This document shows positions 42,797 to 51,872 of a DNA stretch of 64,000 bases, in pieces. The DNA is from CAZAQS01 sp046485135 (GTDB lineage Bacteria > Chloroflexota > Anaerolineae > Anaerolineales > UBA4823). Both the position numbers and the translations under genes were made by a program. A model generated the notes under the pieces. The model saw nothing but the letters and a program-made list of their open reading frames with translations, was not told the origin of the DNA and did not search any database. The DNA is taken from NCBI GenBank assembly GCA_046485135.1, contig JAWOHN010000044.1:1-64000 (forward strand). Direction: 5' to 3'. Positions within the stretch are counted from its first letter, which is position 1; every line of letters starts with the position of its first letter.

Positions 42797-43150
42797 TTAT
42801 GCACCCCATTTATAAATTGTTATTGATCAATTGGTTAAGTAAATCAGCCACATCCTTATCCATACTTACTGATGCTCAGGCTAAAGCTTTTGTTGATAAA
42901 AACCCAAAAGGTGGTGTGTGCATTGGGCAAACACCCCCTACGTACACCATTATGGAGAAAATAATTTACATTTGGTTTTAGTGTTTCCTATCTTCATAAT
43001 ACATTCCTGCTTGAAAGACGTCAAGAGAGAAAGGAATTTTCCTCATGGCGCCTGATCGGACCAAAATTTTCTTGGATTATATGCGAATCAGGTATTTTTC
43101 CTAAACAATTTTACTTGCCTTCTCCGATCAAATAAGGTACTATCAGAAAC
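42797..43150. promoter_or_regulatory. Divergent intergenic region (AMMECR1 / amidase)
   Basis: This 354-bp gap holds two promoters. For AMMECR1 (minus), TTAACC (42833-42838) and TATAAA (42809-42814) are 18 bp apart. For the amidase (plus), TTGCCT (43115-43120) and TACTAT (43138-43143) are 17 bp apart, and the -10 ends 7 nt before ATG 43151, so the mRNA is probably leaderless. In the remaining bases I see only a short dyad near 42910-42935 and no gene; a 73-residue open frame from 42760 has no coding signs. Confidence 0.5.
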
Positions 43151-43951
43151 ATGGAATCTCCAGTAACTCAAAACATCGACCATTCCCCTCGTAAAAAGAT
43201 GGGGGCATTTCACCAAATCCAGATTGTGATAGGGGTTGCCTTCCTCTTGGCGACCCTATTTACAGCCTGGGTGCCTGCCGGATTGCTCCCAGAAAGCCTG
43301 ACGGATATGCTTACAGGCGTTGTTGTCCCGCCAGACGAAAATACTGCAGGTCTGGTTCCGACCCCATCCGCCAGACCCAACCTGCGCATTGGTATCGTCG
43401 CCGGACACTGGGGCAGCGATCCTTATGACCCGGGTGCAGTATGCGCGGATGGGCTCAAAGAGGTTGACATTAACCTGGATATTGCCACCCGCGTCAGGGA
43501 GAGTCTCACCGGACATGGCTTTGATGTCGATCTACTAAAGGAATTTGACCCCCGTTTAGATGGTTATCGCGGGCTATTACTTGTATCTATTCATGCTGAC
43601 TCTTGCGAATATGTGAATGACGAGGCTACCGGTTTCAAAGTAGCAGCAGCAATGTCAACCGTTTATCCCGAAAAGGCAGCTCGCTTGACTGCCTGCCTGC
43701 GTAACCGCTACGCCTCCACAACTGGTCTGACGTATCATCCCGGCAGTGTTACGGTGGATATGACCAGCTACCACGGATTTGACGAGATCCATGGTGATAC
43801 GACTGCTGCCATCATTGAAACAGGTTTTATGAACCTGGACAGACAAATTTTGACCGAATCACCCCATAAGATAGCAGATGGGATCATCCAGGGGGTCCTA
43901 TGCTATGTAAATAACGAGGATATCTCAACACCTCCCACGCAAATCCCATGA
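43151..43951 (+). CDS. N-acetylmuramoyl-L-alanine amidase (Amidase_3)
   Basis: A 266-residue cell-wall hydrolase. One N-terminal membrane or signal helix (about 24-44) places it outside. The Amidase_3 zinc ligands are His86 (VAGHWGSD), Glu104 (LKEVDIN) and His148 (SIHADSC), with catalytic Glu223 (IIETGFMNLD). It cuts the bond between N-acetylmuramic acid and the stem peptide. No cell-wall-binding repeats are present. It starts with a leaderless-type promoter and overlaps the L,D-transpeptidase start by 4 bp (ATGA), so the two wall enzymes are made together. Confidence 0.9.
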   Translation: MESPVTQNIDHSPRKKMGAFHQIQIVIGVAFLLATLFTAWVPAGLLPESLTDMLTGVVVPPDENTAGLVPTPSARPNLRIGIVAGHWGSDPYDPGAVCADGLKEVDINLDIATRVRESLTGHGFDVDLLKEFDPRLDGYRGLLLVSIHADSCEYVNDEATGFKVAAAMSTVYPEKAARLTACLRNRYASTTGLTYHPGSVTVDMTSYHGFDEIHGDTTAAIIETGFMNLDRQILTESPHKIADGIIQGVLCYVNNEDISTPPTQIP

Positions 43952-45003
43952 ACCAAGCCGAGTTGGAGGGTCTGCAAGCCATTGATTATGCAAGGGCAGC
44001 CTTTCGACGAGGTGATCGCCAGGAAGCCCGCCGCTGGGCAGAAAAAGCGGCCGCGCTGATTCCAGGAAGAGAAGAAGCATGGTTGTGGCTGGCTGCTGTT
44101 GCCAGCCCACGGGCCAGCATTGAGTATCTCAAGCAAGCCCTTGAGATCAACCCGAGCAGCAAAGCTGCGCGAGATGGATTGCACTGGGCAATTAAACGAG
44201 CTCGGGCGCAGGTTGCCACCGAACAAAAACGCATTGTCAATCCAGTTATTCCAGCAGCCAATTTCATCCAATCAGGGCGATCACCCTGGCATATCGGTGG
44301 GCCAGTTGCTGCACTCGTAGCGCTTTTTTTGCTGGCTTTCTTGATCTGGTTCAACCTGACCGGTTTTTCCATCAGAGACTCCCTCAGACCGTATTCCGCC
44401 TTGGGAGCGGGAGCCCCCATTGCTGTGAGCAAGCAGGATTTGGAAAAGGCCACTCGCACGCCAACACCAACCGCTACATACACCCCAACCCCAACGTATA
44501 CTCCCACGCCAACACCCACAAACACTCCCACGCCAACGCCCACCGACACCCCAACCCCAACGCCCACAGCAACAGAAACTCCTGTACCAACAGACACGCC
44601 AGCGCCCTTCCAACCGCCAGCGCCCGGCATTCCAGATGGTATTGGGGAAGATGAACCATGGATTGATGTCAATCTCACCACCCAAACCGTGCAAGCCTAT
44701 CGTGGAGCAGATCTGCTGAATACCTTCATCGTTTCCACCGGCACCTGGCGCACTCCAACGGTAACCGGTCAGTACCAGATCTATGTACAATATCGTTATG
44801 CGGATATGTCTGGGCCAGGTTACTATCTTCCTGATGTACCCTTTGTCATGTATTTCTACCGTGGATATGGACTGCACGGCACATATTGGCATAACAATTT
44901 TGGTACGCCTATGAGCCATGGCTGCATTAACTTGCGTACCGATGAAGCAGGATGGTTGTTTGATTTTGCCTCTGTCGGTACTCTGGTCAACATCCATTAT
45001 TAA
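43948..45003 (+). CDS. L,D-transpeptidase (YkuD) with TPR-like cytoplasmic part
   Basis: A 351-residue wall enzyme. Residues 1-90 form TPR-like helices (ARAAFRRGDRQEARRWAEKAA ...) on the cytoplasmic side, one membrane helix lies at about 115-135, a Thr-Pro repeat linker spans about 170-225, and the YkuD domain (about 230-350) carries the catalytic motif MSHGCINLRT with His324 and Cys326. It makes 3-3 crosslinks or attaches proteins to peptidoglycan. The linker probably spans the wall. It is co-transcribed with the amidase. A cytoplasmic TPR module on an L,D-transpeptidase is not the usual layout and suggests docking to an internal partner. Confidence 0.9.
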   Translation: MNQAELEGLQAIDYARAAFRRGDRQEARRWAEKAAALIPGREEAWLWLAAVASPRASIEYLKQALEINPSSKAARDGLHWAIKRARAQVATEQKRIVNPVIPAANFIQSGRSPWHIGGPVAALVALFLLAFLIWFNLTGFSIRDSLRPYSALGAGAPIAVSKQDLEKATRTPTPTATYTPTPTYTPTPTPTNTPTPTPTDTPTPTPTATETPVPTDTPAPFQPPAPGIPDGIGEDEPWIDVNLTTQTVQAYRGADLLNTFIVSTGTWRTPTVTGQYQIYVQYRYADMSGPGYYLPDVPFVMYFYRGYGLHGTYWHNNFGTPMSHGCINLRTDEAGWLFDFASVGTLVNIHY

Positions 45004-45022
45004 CTTTGCCAGCGGAGACCCT

Positions 45023-45601
45023 ATGCACAGCGCCTTCCAATACAACCAATACCTCCTGCACCGGCAGGTACTTGCTTTGACAGGCAGGTTCAGGATTTAC
45101 AACCCTGCCAGGGAGCTGGTCCTTTTCAGCCAACAGAAAATGTTCAAGCTCAAAGAAGATATTCGCGTCTACACAGATGAACGCATGACGGATGAGCTCC
45201 TTTTTATCAAGGCGCGCCAGATCATCGACTTTTCTGCTGCGTATGATGTAATTGATAGCCAAACAGGGGAAAAGATTGGTGCATGGCGGCGAAAGGGTTT
45301 CCGCTCAATGGTCAGGGACGAGTGGGAGTTGCTAGATTCGAGAGATTCTCCGCTGGGGATATTGTACGAAGATAATATGGCACAGGCTTTGCTGCGACGT
45401 TTCCTGTTGGGTAGTCTGCTGCCGCAAAATTACGATATCATTAGCTTTGAACAGCGAGTGGCTGATCTTCGCCAACGTTTTAATCTCTTCCGGTATGAGC
45501 TCAACCTGGATTTTAGTATGGATCTGAGCCAGAGATTGGATCGCCGGATGGGCATTGCGGCGGCCATCTTGTTAGGCACAATTGAAGGTCGCCAGGATTA
45601 A
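45023..45601 (+). CDS. LURP-one-related / scramblase-like protein
   Basis: A 192-residue protein (ATG 45023 after AGCGGAGA; a longer frame runs back into the previous gene). The pattern of strands, 'LKEDIRVYTDERMTDELLFIKARQIIDFSAAYDVIDSQTGEKIGAWRRKG' with charged Arg/Lys turns, matches the tubby-like beta-barrel of LURP-one-related proteins. Function in bacteria is unknown. It lies 19 bp after the L,D-transpeptidase and 9 bp before the next small gene, so it probably belongs to the same operon. Confidence 0.6.
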   Translation: MHSAFQYNQYLLHRQVLALTGRFRIYNPARELVLFSQQKMFKLKEDIRVYTDERMTDELLFIKARQIIDFSAAYDVIDSQTGEKIGAWRRKGFRSMVRDEWELLDSRDSPLGILYEDNMAQALLRRFLLGSLLPQNYDIISFEQRVADLRQRFNLFRYELNLDFSMDLSQRLDRRMGIAAAILLGTIEGRQD

Positions 45602-45610
45602 GGAGTTTAT

Positions 45611-46033
45611 ATGTCACCCAGACCTCTATTCGAAGGATTGGTGGTTGACGAAAGAGACCAGATGGTTGAAGTGCTGTATGTAGGTGATGAGCCTTGTTAT
45701 GTTGTGAATGACGCGGGCTTCCTGCGCCACATCCCCACCGAACATGTCGACCACCAGGTTCTACAATTGATGTTCGAAATGATCCAGGGTAGTGAAGGAT
45801 TGATCAGCGAACAGGCTGCCAAAATGCTAGGCCAGGAGGATATCTTCACCAAAGCCATGATCGAGAGCCAGCTAAAGCAGATGGACAAGCAATTTGAGAA
45901 CCTGCTGAACACAGGTATTCCGGAAGAAGGCCGGGCATACATGGGGATGATGGGTTTTCGAGTGCGGATCAACGTCCATGGCGAAGTGATTGAAGTTAAC
46001 CAGCCAGGCATGATCGACCCAGATGAAGAGTGA
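45611..46033 (+). CDS. Conserved-looking hypothetical protein
   Basis: A 140-residue soluble protein with a strong TTAAGGAG ribosome-binding site. The first 45 residues are beta-rich (LVVDERDQMVEVLYVGDEPCYVVNDAGFLRHIP), the middle is a long acidic helix and the end again beta-rich (MGFRVRINVHGEVIEVNQPGMIDPDEE). I do not recognise the family. It is 9 bp after the LURP-one-like gene, and both may form one functional unit. Confidence 0.7.
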   Translation: MSPRPLFEGLVVDERDQMVEVLYVGDEPCYVVNDAGFLRHIPTEHVDHQVLQLMFEMIQGSEGLISEQAAKMLGQEDIFTKAMIESQLKQMDKQFENLLNTGIPEEGRAYMGMMGFRVRINVHGEVIEVNQPGMIDPDEE

Positions 46034-46262
46034 AGCAGGAATTTTTATAATAAATTAACGCTGCTCTGGTAGAATGAAATTAGCAAAATGGTAAATTGCG
46101 AGGCTCCAGGCTTCGCAACAAGGGAATCTGAACAGCAAGCTCCTGTTTTTAAGGCTTTCCAAATTAAAATTTTACAGGTGGTAGCTTTTTATTGAACCGT
46201 GACAATCCCAACTGGCCACGTTTGAGTGCATGGCTACCTTAGAAGTAAGTGGAGAAGAAACA
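46034..46262. promoter_or_regulatory. Intergenic region with a strong hairpin before the thioredoxin gene
   Basis: The 229-bp gap is AT-rich and has TATAAT-like bases near 46048-46053 and TAGAAT near 46072-46077, neither with a clear -35. A stable hairpin lies at 46096-46118 (TTGCGA arm pairing with TCGCAA, extended by GGC/GCT-type pairs, CCA loop). It has no T-run, so it is a candidate 5' leader structure rather than a terminator. Confidence 0.35.
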
Positions 46263-47099
46263 ATGATGAGCAATTCAGAAAACATCATCGATGTATCTGA
46301 ATCTGATTTTGAATATCAAGTCTTGATCTACTCACAGACTGTACCGGTATTGGTTGATTTTTGGGCTGAATGGTGTGGGCCATGTCGAGTGTTGGGGCCA
46401 ATTCTCGAGCGATTAGCCAAAGAGGCTGCGGGAAGTTTTCGCCTGGCCAAGATCAATGTAGATGAGAATCCCAATCTAGCCCGGCGCTACAACGTCAGCA
46501 GTATCCCGATGGTGAAAGCCTTCCGAGATGGTCATGTGGTATCCGAATTCGTTGGCGCATTGCCTGAAGCTCGCATTCGGGAATTCCTACGCGCCCTGGC
46601 TCCCAGTCCAATGGATCTGCTGTTAGAAAAAGGAAACAGCTTGCTTGAGATGAAGGAGTGGGCTCAAGCAGAAAAAATATTTGGCGAGTATTTGCACACA
46701 TTTCCATCCCATTCTGGAGCGACATTGGGGCTCATCAAGAGCCTTCTTCAACAAGGTCGCGCGGGGGAAGCCCTTAACTTGATCAAGAAATTCCCAGAGG
46801 GAAAAGACTATAACCGGGTTGAGAACTTAAAGCCATTGGCTACGGCCCTGGCCCGTCTGCAAGCAGGCGATGCCTACTCCGAGAACCCACTTGAGGCAGC
46901 GTATATGAACGCCTTACGACTGGTAACGCGCGGGAACCACGCTGCTGCCATGGATGGTCTGTTGGATGTGCTTCGCCAGGACAAGGGATATCGCCAGGGC
47001 GAAGCCCGCCAGGTGATGGTGGGAATCTTTGAGCTATTGGGAGATGATAACCCGCTTATCCGCCAGTACCGCAACGAACTGGCAATGGTCCTGTTTTAG
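46263..47099 (+). CDS. Thioredoxin-TPR fusion (CnoX/YbbN-like)
   Basis: A 278-residue protein (ATG 46263 with GGAGAAG 5 nt upstream; an ATG at 46230 lacks a site). A thioredoxin domain at about 8-110 keeps the full active site WCGPC (Cys38, Cys41) and the cis-Pro SIPMVKAF. A C-terminal TPR-like helical region (about 115-278) follows, the layout of the chaperone-thioredoxin CnoX (YbbN). Unlike E. coli CnoX, the catalytic Cys pair is complete, so it may be redox-active. It is soluble and cytoplasmic. Its last 4 bp overlap the convergent gene. Confidence 0.88.
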   Translation: MMSNSENIIDVSESDFEYQVLIYSQTVPVLVDFWAEWCGPCRVLGPILERLAKEAAGSFRLAKINVDENPNLARRYNVSSIPMVKAFRDGHVVSEFVGALPEARIREFLRALAPSPMDLLLEKGNSLLEMKEWAQAEKIFGEYLHTFPSHSGATLGLIKSLLQQGRAGEALNLIKKFPEGKDYNRVENLKPLATALARLQAGDAYSENPLEAAYMNALRLVTRGNHAAAMDGLLDVLRQDKGYRQGEARQVMVGIFELLGDDNPLIRQYRNELAMVLF

Positions 47100-48952
47100 C
47101 GCCAGGTGCGCATTTCGCGGATATTTTCCCACAGTATATACATTCCCCCTGCCAAGGCTGCGCCAACAACCATTGGCCAGAAAAATTCATATAAAAGAAC
47201 TAATGAACACACGATCGCCAGGCCAACACTGATACTGGCGATCAACCTGGTTAACTGCCGGCGAAAACCCGACTCGATAAAGATGAGCACCCCAATCATG
47301 GCTACCAGCCCGAACAACAGGTAATGTGGAGCAAATACAACCAGCACAATAATGCTGGTAAGCAGCAAGGTGGTACTGATGGCGGCAAAGGCTTCCGCCA
47401 GGCGGCCCAAACGGAGATCAATATCCGTAGAAGGTTGGTGGGAACGGTGAATGTGTGAACGCAGATTACCCAAATCGCCCAGCTTCAAACGATCTTCATG
47501 CCAATCTAAAGCATCCAGCTTGGCATCCTCGATGGTGATCTCCTTTCGCAGGCGCTTAAGCTCCCCTGATATTTCCCGAATTCGTTCGTGATGGCGATCA
47601 TAGATAACTGCCATATGTGGGTAACCTTCCATGGCAGTTGCTTCAAGTCCCAAACCACCCAGCTCAGCGCTTATTGAGGCGATCTCTTCCTGCAGGTTGG
47701 CTCGGAACTCACGAATACTCGACCGTTGTCGCTCCAGATAAGCCAGGGCTTCATCGGGGGGAGGCACCTTGGTCAGCCCAGCCCATCCTAATGGGTCATA
47801 CCAGGCCTGGCGGACGGTTCCATCTCGATTGTACATCGGCCCAGCGGGAGCATTCTCTCCAGCTACCGGGTCGCGCGCATACAGTCCCCACAACCCGCGA
47901 TAATCCCTGACCCACACTGGAGCATCTGTTATTGAGTCCATGTCCCATTCTCTAACCTCTCCGGGACCGATTGAGACTCCATCACCACGGGCATAATCAA
48001 CGAAAGGAACACGGAATAAATGCCAATCTTTTGAGGCGACCGTCTTGTCTCCCTGGCGGAGCGTGTTTACCCACACTTTCCGAACCCGATTGAGAAGGCG
48101 GGCTAAAGGAGTGAGCAGAGGCAACTCTGTTTCAGCGAGATACTCACCCGCCTGGAAGTAACTGGCATGGCTACCTGCTCCAGCATAAACCACCAAATGA
48201 TCTCCAACTTTCTCGGCCTCCGGATCAGTCCAATGCCGGCGCAGGTCATCGCCAGAATAATCGTGAACAGCATAAGCTACCCAATGCGGCTGGACCTGCT
48301 GGTTTTCATCCTCTGTACAGTAGATCGAGATCATTTCCCAATCGGCTTCATGATCATTTACCCCAAAAAAACCGGAGCGCCAATTGTTAAAGGGATAGAG
48401 GAACCAATATTGTAATATCAACCAACCATTTTCACGGATAGCCCTCCCATAGTAGGTGTATTTCGGGTTCTCTGCCTGAATCCGGCGGTAGGTCAACGCA
48501 GCGGCAGCAGCAGTGTCTCCTGTAACGCGCCCGCGTAAAAGCAATGTCAAGGAGAAAAGCGCATCCAGGAACCGCGAAAGTATCCCGACCCTGGCTAAAC
48601 GCCCCCTTCCAGCACGGAACTCAACCTCTGGCTCTGCATGGGTAAGACTTTTAACCGCTTCGTTCAAAGAAAAGCGAGCCAGCTCGATTATATCCAACGG
48701 CTCAATGAACTTCAGGAAGTATACTGCTCCAAAGCCATCGTTGCGCGGAGTAACCAGTTTAGCGATGGTCATTTCACCTTGCGGCACCAGTAATTCTGCC
48801 GGTTCATTCGGTCGTTGGACCCACAAGCTACATTGATTGATATACCGTTCAATATCGATCGGAAAAAAGCGCTCTCCCTTGGTAAAGCGAATGACCGGTT
48901 CAAACCGGCGCAGAAGTTCGATATCGCGAGATTCAATCGCCCTGGCAATCAT
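47096..48952 (-). CDS. Vps62-like domain membrane protein
   Basis: A 618-residue protein. The central part (about 170-300) contains LQYWFLYPFNNWRSGFFGVNDHEADWEMI, WVAYAVHDYSGDDLRRHW and DHLVVYAGAGSHASYF, which resemble Vps62-like domains known from fungi and bacteria. A coiled-coil stretch (about 410-480, Glu/Arg/Leu-rich) precedes about three C-terminal membrane helices (about 515-605). Function is unknown. The start codon overlaps the end of the upstream membrane gene by 4 bp, so they form an operon. Confidence 0.68.
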   Translation of the reverse strand: MIARAIESRDIELLRRFEPVIRFTKGERFFPIDIERYINQCSLWVQRPNEPAELLVPQGEMTIAKLVTPRNDGFGAVYFLKFIEPLDIIELARFSLNEAVKSLTHAEPEVEFRAGRGRLARVGILSRFLDALFSLTLLLRGRVTGDTAAAAALTYRRIQAENPKYTYYGRAIRENGWLILQYWFLYPFNNWRSGFFGVNDHEADWEMISIYCTEDENQQVQPHWVAYAVHDYSGDDLRRHWTDPEAEKVGDHLVVYAGAGSHASYFQAGEYLAETELPLLTPLARLLNRVRKVWVNTLRQGDKTVASKDWHLFRVPFVDYARGDGVSIGPGEVREWDMDSITDAPVWVRDYRGLWGLYARDPVAGENAPAGPMYNRDGTVRQAWYDPLGWAGLTKVPPPDEALAYLERQRSSIREFRANLQEEIASISAELGGLGLEATAMEGYPHMAVIYDRHHERIREISGELKRLRKEITIEDAKLDALDWHEDRLKLGDLGNLRSHIHRSHQPSTDIDLRLGRLAEAFAAISTTLLLTSIIVLVVFAPHYLLFGLVAMIGVLIFIESGFRRQLTRLIASISVGLAIVCSLVLLYEFFWPMVVGAALAGGMYILWENIREMRTWR

Positions 48953-49389
48953 ATTTCTTCTTGCCCGCCACGCATTACAACCCGGATTTCATTTTGATTC
49001 AAGTAAAAGACCAGCACAACAGCAGATGCCATCAGGAAAAAGTTTGGCTCATCGCGAATATAAGCCATCAGGCTGGTAAACAGGATGATACCTTGGATAG
49101 ACATCGCCATCAGCCAGGCATAGCTCTTTAGCCCAAATAGCTGCAGGGTGATCGCGAGAGTCAGGAATCCCAGCACCAGCAGTCCGGCGCCCGAGGTGAT
49201 CACCTTGCCAATTGCAATCATCAAGAATTCCAGGCTGAGTTCCCAGGACCGGCTGGGCCAGCCAGTTGTTGAAATCCGATATCCCCCATAGGTTAAAAGA
49301 GCAAGGCTTTGGATAAATTGAAAAACAACCAGGACAATTACGCTTCGAGGGCGCTCTATTTTAGCTCGCCGGACATGTGCTGAGGCCAT
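48949..49389 (-). CDS. Small integral membrane protein
   Basis: A 146-residue protein with four hydrophobic helices (after a basic N-terminus MASAHVRRAKIERPRSV) and a charged C-terminus. No family recognised. The start ATG 49389 is chosen because a leaderless-type promoter ends 7 nt before it; a TTG at 49425 would lie inside the -35 box. It overlaps the Vps62-like gene by 4 bp and is probably its partner. Confidence 0.65.
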   Translation of the reverse strand: MASAHVRRAKIERPRSVIVLVVFQFIQSLALLTYGGYRISTTGWPSRSWELSLEFLMIAIGKVITSGAGLLVLGFLTLAITLQLFGLKSYAWLMAMSIQGIILFTSLMAYIRDEPNFFLMASAVVLVFYLNQNEIRVVMRGGQEEI

Positions 49390-49396
49390 GGAAAAT

Positions 49397-49425
49397 AGTA
49401 TATCACCACCAAATGTGGGTAGCAA
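49397..49425 (-). promoter_or_regulatory. Leaderless-type promoter of the membrane protein/Vps62-like pair
   Basis: On the minus strand TTGCTA (49420-49425), 17 bp and TATACT (49397-49402) with an upstream TG (TGATATACT) stand 7 nt before ATG 49389. Confidence 0.55.
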
Positions 49426-49510
49426 TCCATTAAGCTATGAAAATCCCGGAAATTAGGAGGTTTTTACGGCTGCGCCACGCGACAATCTTTTCCCATGGGC
49501 TAATAAAAGA

Positions 49511-50884
49511 TCAGACCAGCATTTGATCTACCGCGGCTGTAAGATCTGCCAGGTTTTTCACCTGGTAGATTGAAGTACATTGGGGTGCATAGATGAGCAT
49601 ATCACTATCCCCTGTACCCCACAGGGAAGGCGCTTCAGGATTTAACCAAATGGTCCGGCGGCTCCTCCTGGCAAGCAGGTTGAACAGATCCAGACGAGGA
49701 TCATTGTCATTGTTCCGCCCATCTCCCACCACAATGAAGATGGTGCGGTTGTCTAACAAACCTAAGAATTGATCCACGAAGGTTTGCAAAGATGCTCCCA
49801 AGTCTGTATTGTAATATCCGGAAGGCATCCGAGCCAACACTTTTTTGACCGAGGCATGAGCATCTTTGGATTGAAAATCGGGTGAAATATACTCGAGATG
49901 GTCGATAAAGGCAAAAGCGTGAGTCTTGCTGATCTGATCTTGAATCGCAAAAAGCAAGCTGAGCATCAGCTCAGAACAGGAGCGCATGGAGGTGCTAATG
50001 TCACAAATTAGGAGAACCTTTGGTTTCAAGGCGTGGTCTTTGCGTTTTATAGAAATAGGCACGTTGTGATGTTTTAGATTTGCTCGAATGGTCGCTTTTG
50101 CATCGAGCTGCCCAGATTTGGCGCGCTTTTGTCTCAAAACCATGCGGGTGCGCAGCATATTCGCCAGTCGTTTGACTTCTTTGTGCAAGATTTCTATGTC
50201 CTCTGCAGATAAAGAGCCAAATGACTGGTTAACCAGGCTGTCTACCCCGTCATCTGGGGGTTTCTTGCTCATATTTTCGGCGATGCGCTGTCCGGTGTAT
50301 TGGCTGATCTGCTCTTCCAGCGCTTTTTGGTTGGCAATGAGCATCTGCTGGATCTGGTTTATACGCTGCTTATTCATCCCGAGCTCAGACAGAAGTTGCG
50401 CCAGGTCTTGAATGGCTTGTTGAATGCGGTCATTTTGCAGGGCATGCTGCATACGACGCGCCATCCATTCCCGGTAACGCAGATCATCCGCCCGGTTCAT
50501 CCCAACCAATCTGCCAAGTTGGTTGAGTTCATCCTCACTGAGCAAATCACCGCGGATCAATTTCTCCAACATTTCGCGCAGACGCCCGGTGAAATTTTCT
50601 AAGGCCTCTGCCAGCATCCTGGTTTCATCTTCTGATAGGTCTTTGGACAGATCGATAAGGGGCGAAACCTCAGCCGAGGAAAAGAAGATTGGAAAAAGCT
50701 CCTCAAAGACCGGGATACCAGAGGCGTCTTTGATGAGTGTAGAGCGCAAACTAATTCGAAAAAGATCCCGGTCGCGCACCCCTAAATGATCAATGGCAGC
50801 AAAGGCATCGGCGCTCTCGGCTAAACTGGTGTGCAAACCGGCTGCTCTGAGCGCAGCAATAAAACTTAATATCCGGTCTTCCAT
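49511..50884 (-). CDS. VWA-domain protein (CoxE-like), partner of MoxR ATPase
   Basis: A 457-residue soluble protein. The N-terminal two thirds are helical and charged, followed by a von Willebrand A domain with the MIDAS motif DISTSMRS (Asp-x-Ser-x-Ser) and a Gly-Asp-Gly-Arg-Asn segment. It lies 13 bp downstream of a MoxR-type ATPase. MoxR-VWA pairs act as chaperone-like machines that activate metal enzymes (for example CO dehydrogenase) or other complexes. No client enzyme is adjacent, so the target is open. Confidence 0.88.
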   Translation of the reverse strand: MEDRILSFIAALRAAGLHTSLAESADAFAAIDHLGVRDRDLFRISLRSTLIKDASGIPVFEELFPIFFSSAEVSPLIDLSKDLSEDETRMLAEALENFTGRLREMLEKLIRGDLLSEDELNQLGRLVGMNRADDLRYREWMARRMQHALQNDRIQQAIQDLAQLLSELGMNKQRINQIQQMLIANQKALEEQISQYTGQRIAENMSKKPPDDGVDSLVNQSFGSLSAEDIEILHKEVKRLANMLRTRMVLRQKRAKSGQLDAKATIRANLKHHNVPISIKRKDHALKPKVLLICDISTSMRSCSELMLSLLFAIQDQISKTHAFAFIDHLEYISPDFQSKDAHASVKKVLARMPSGYYNTDLGASLQTFVDQFLGLLDNRTIFIVVGDGRNNDNDPRLDLFNLLARRSRRTIWLNPEAPSLWGTGDSDMLIYAPQCTSIYQVKNLADLTAAVDQMLV

Positions 50885-50897
50885 ATTGAGCCTCGGA

Positions 50898-51872
50898 TTA
50901 ATTTTTCCAGCGCGGCAGGTAGGAATCGTTATCTTTGCCAGGTTGGTATCCTGGGGGTGAGCGCTGAAGCCAATGTTTGGCGCGTTTCAGATCATTCTCG
51001 TGTTTTAGCAAAACGCTGAGGGTTGCAGTCAGGGTTTCCTGGTTCAAAGTCTTGGCATTCAGGGAAACTAGGGCTTTTGCCCAATCCAGGGTCTCGCTGA
51101 TACTGGGTGATTTCCGCAAGTCCATCGCGCGCAGGCTCTGCACCAATTCGATTGCCTGCTGGGCCATTTTAGCAGAAAGCTCTGGCACCTTCATGCGGAC
51201 CACTGCCATTTCTTGCTCAATTGAAGGGTAACCGATGAAAAGGTACAGGCAGCGGCGTTTGAGGGCTTCGCTCAGCTCACGCGTATTATTGCTGGTCAGC
51301 AAGACCAACGGTTTGTGCACTGCACTCAGAGTACCAAGCTCCGGCACGCTGACCTGAAAATCGCTCAGAACCTCCAACAAAAAGGCCTCAAACTCGGCAT
51401 CCGCGCGGTCGATTTCGTCAATCAATAGGACCGCTGGTTCGTCGCTCAGGATAGCCTTGAGCAACGGGCGTTGGAGCAAGAAGCGCATTGAGAAGAAAAC
51501 ATCCTCCTCATTTGCCAACCGGTCAGCAGCATCTGCCAGTGTGTTCGCGCCGGCCAGGCTGTCTTGGAGCTTGTCGCGCAATAGCTGGGTATAGAGCAAC
51601 TGCTTTGCGTATTCCCACTCATAGAGGGCTTTGGATTCATCCAAACCTTCATAACATTGCAGCCGGATTAATTGACAACCTGTTGCGCTGGCAACAGCTT
51701 TGGCCAGCTCTGTCTTTCCAACACCAGCCGGACCTTCCACCAGCAATGGTTTACTCAGCTGTTGGCTGAGATACAAGATGGTGGCAATCTCTTGACTGGC
51801 GATATACTTTTGCTTGCCTAAGGCAATTTTTAACTCATCGGGGGATTTAAATTTATCCACAAACACCACCAT
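50898..51872 (-). CDS. MoxR-family AAA+ ATPase
   Basis: A 324-residue AAA+ ATPase. Walker A is GPAGVGKTELAKA, Walker B VLLIDEIDRADAEFEAFLLEVLSDF, followed by the sensor region LTSNNTRELSEALKRRCLYLFIGYPS. The C-terminal lid is helical. The start ATG 51872 lacks a clear ribosome-binding site. It pairs with the VWA gene that follows (13-bp gap). The length and motif set are typical of the CoxD/MoxR group. Confidence 0.92.
   Translation of the reverse strand: MVVFVDKFKSPDELKIALGKQKYIASQEIATILYLSQQLSKPLLVEGPAGVGKTELAKAVASATGCQLIRLQCYEGLDESKALYEWEYAKQLLYTQLLRDKLQDSLAGANTLADAADRLANEEDVFFSMRFLLQRPLLKAILSDEPAVLLIDEIDRADAEFEAFLLEVLSDFQVSVPELGTLSAVHKPLVLLTSNNTRELSEALKRRCLYLFIGYPSIEQEMAVVRMKVPELSAKMAQQAIELVQSLRAMDLRKSPSISETLDWAKALVSLNAKTLNQETLTATLSVLLKHENDLKRAKHWLQRSPPGYQPGKDNDSYLPRWKN

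Noticed and set aside
42910..42940. Third copy of the palindromic repeat core
   Set aside because: Only GGTGT/ACACC-type arms are shared; the rest does not align with the two better copies.
43986..45045. Minus-strand Val/Gly- and Trp/Gly-rich frames over the L,D-transpeptidase
   Set aside because: They are antisense readings of the Thr-Pro linker and flanking coding sequence; the YkuD gene is clear on the plus strand.
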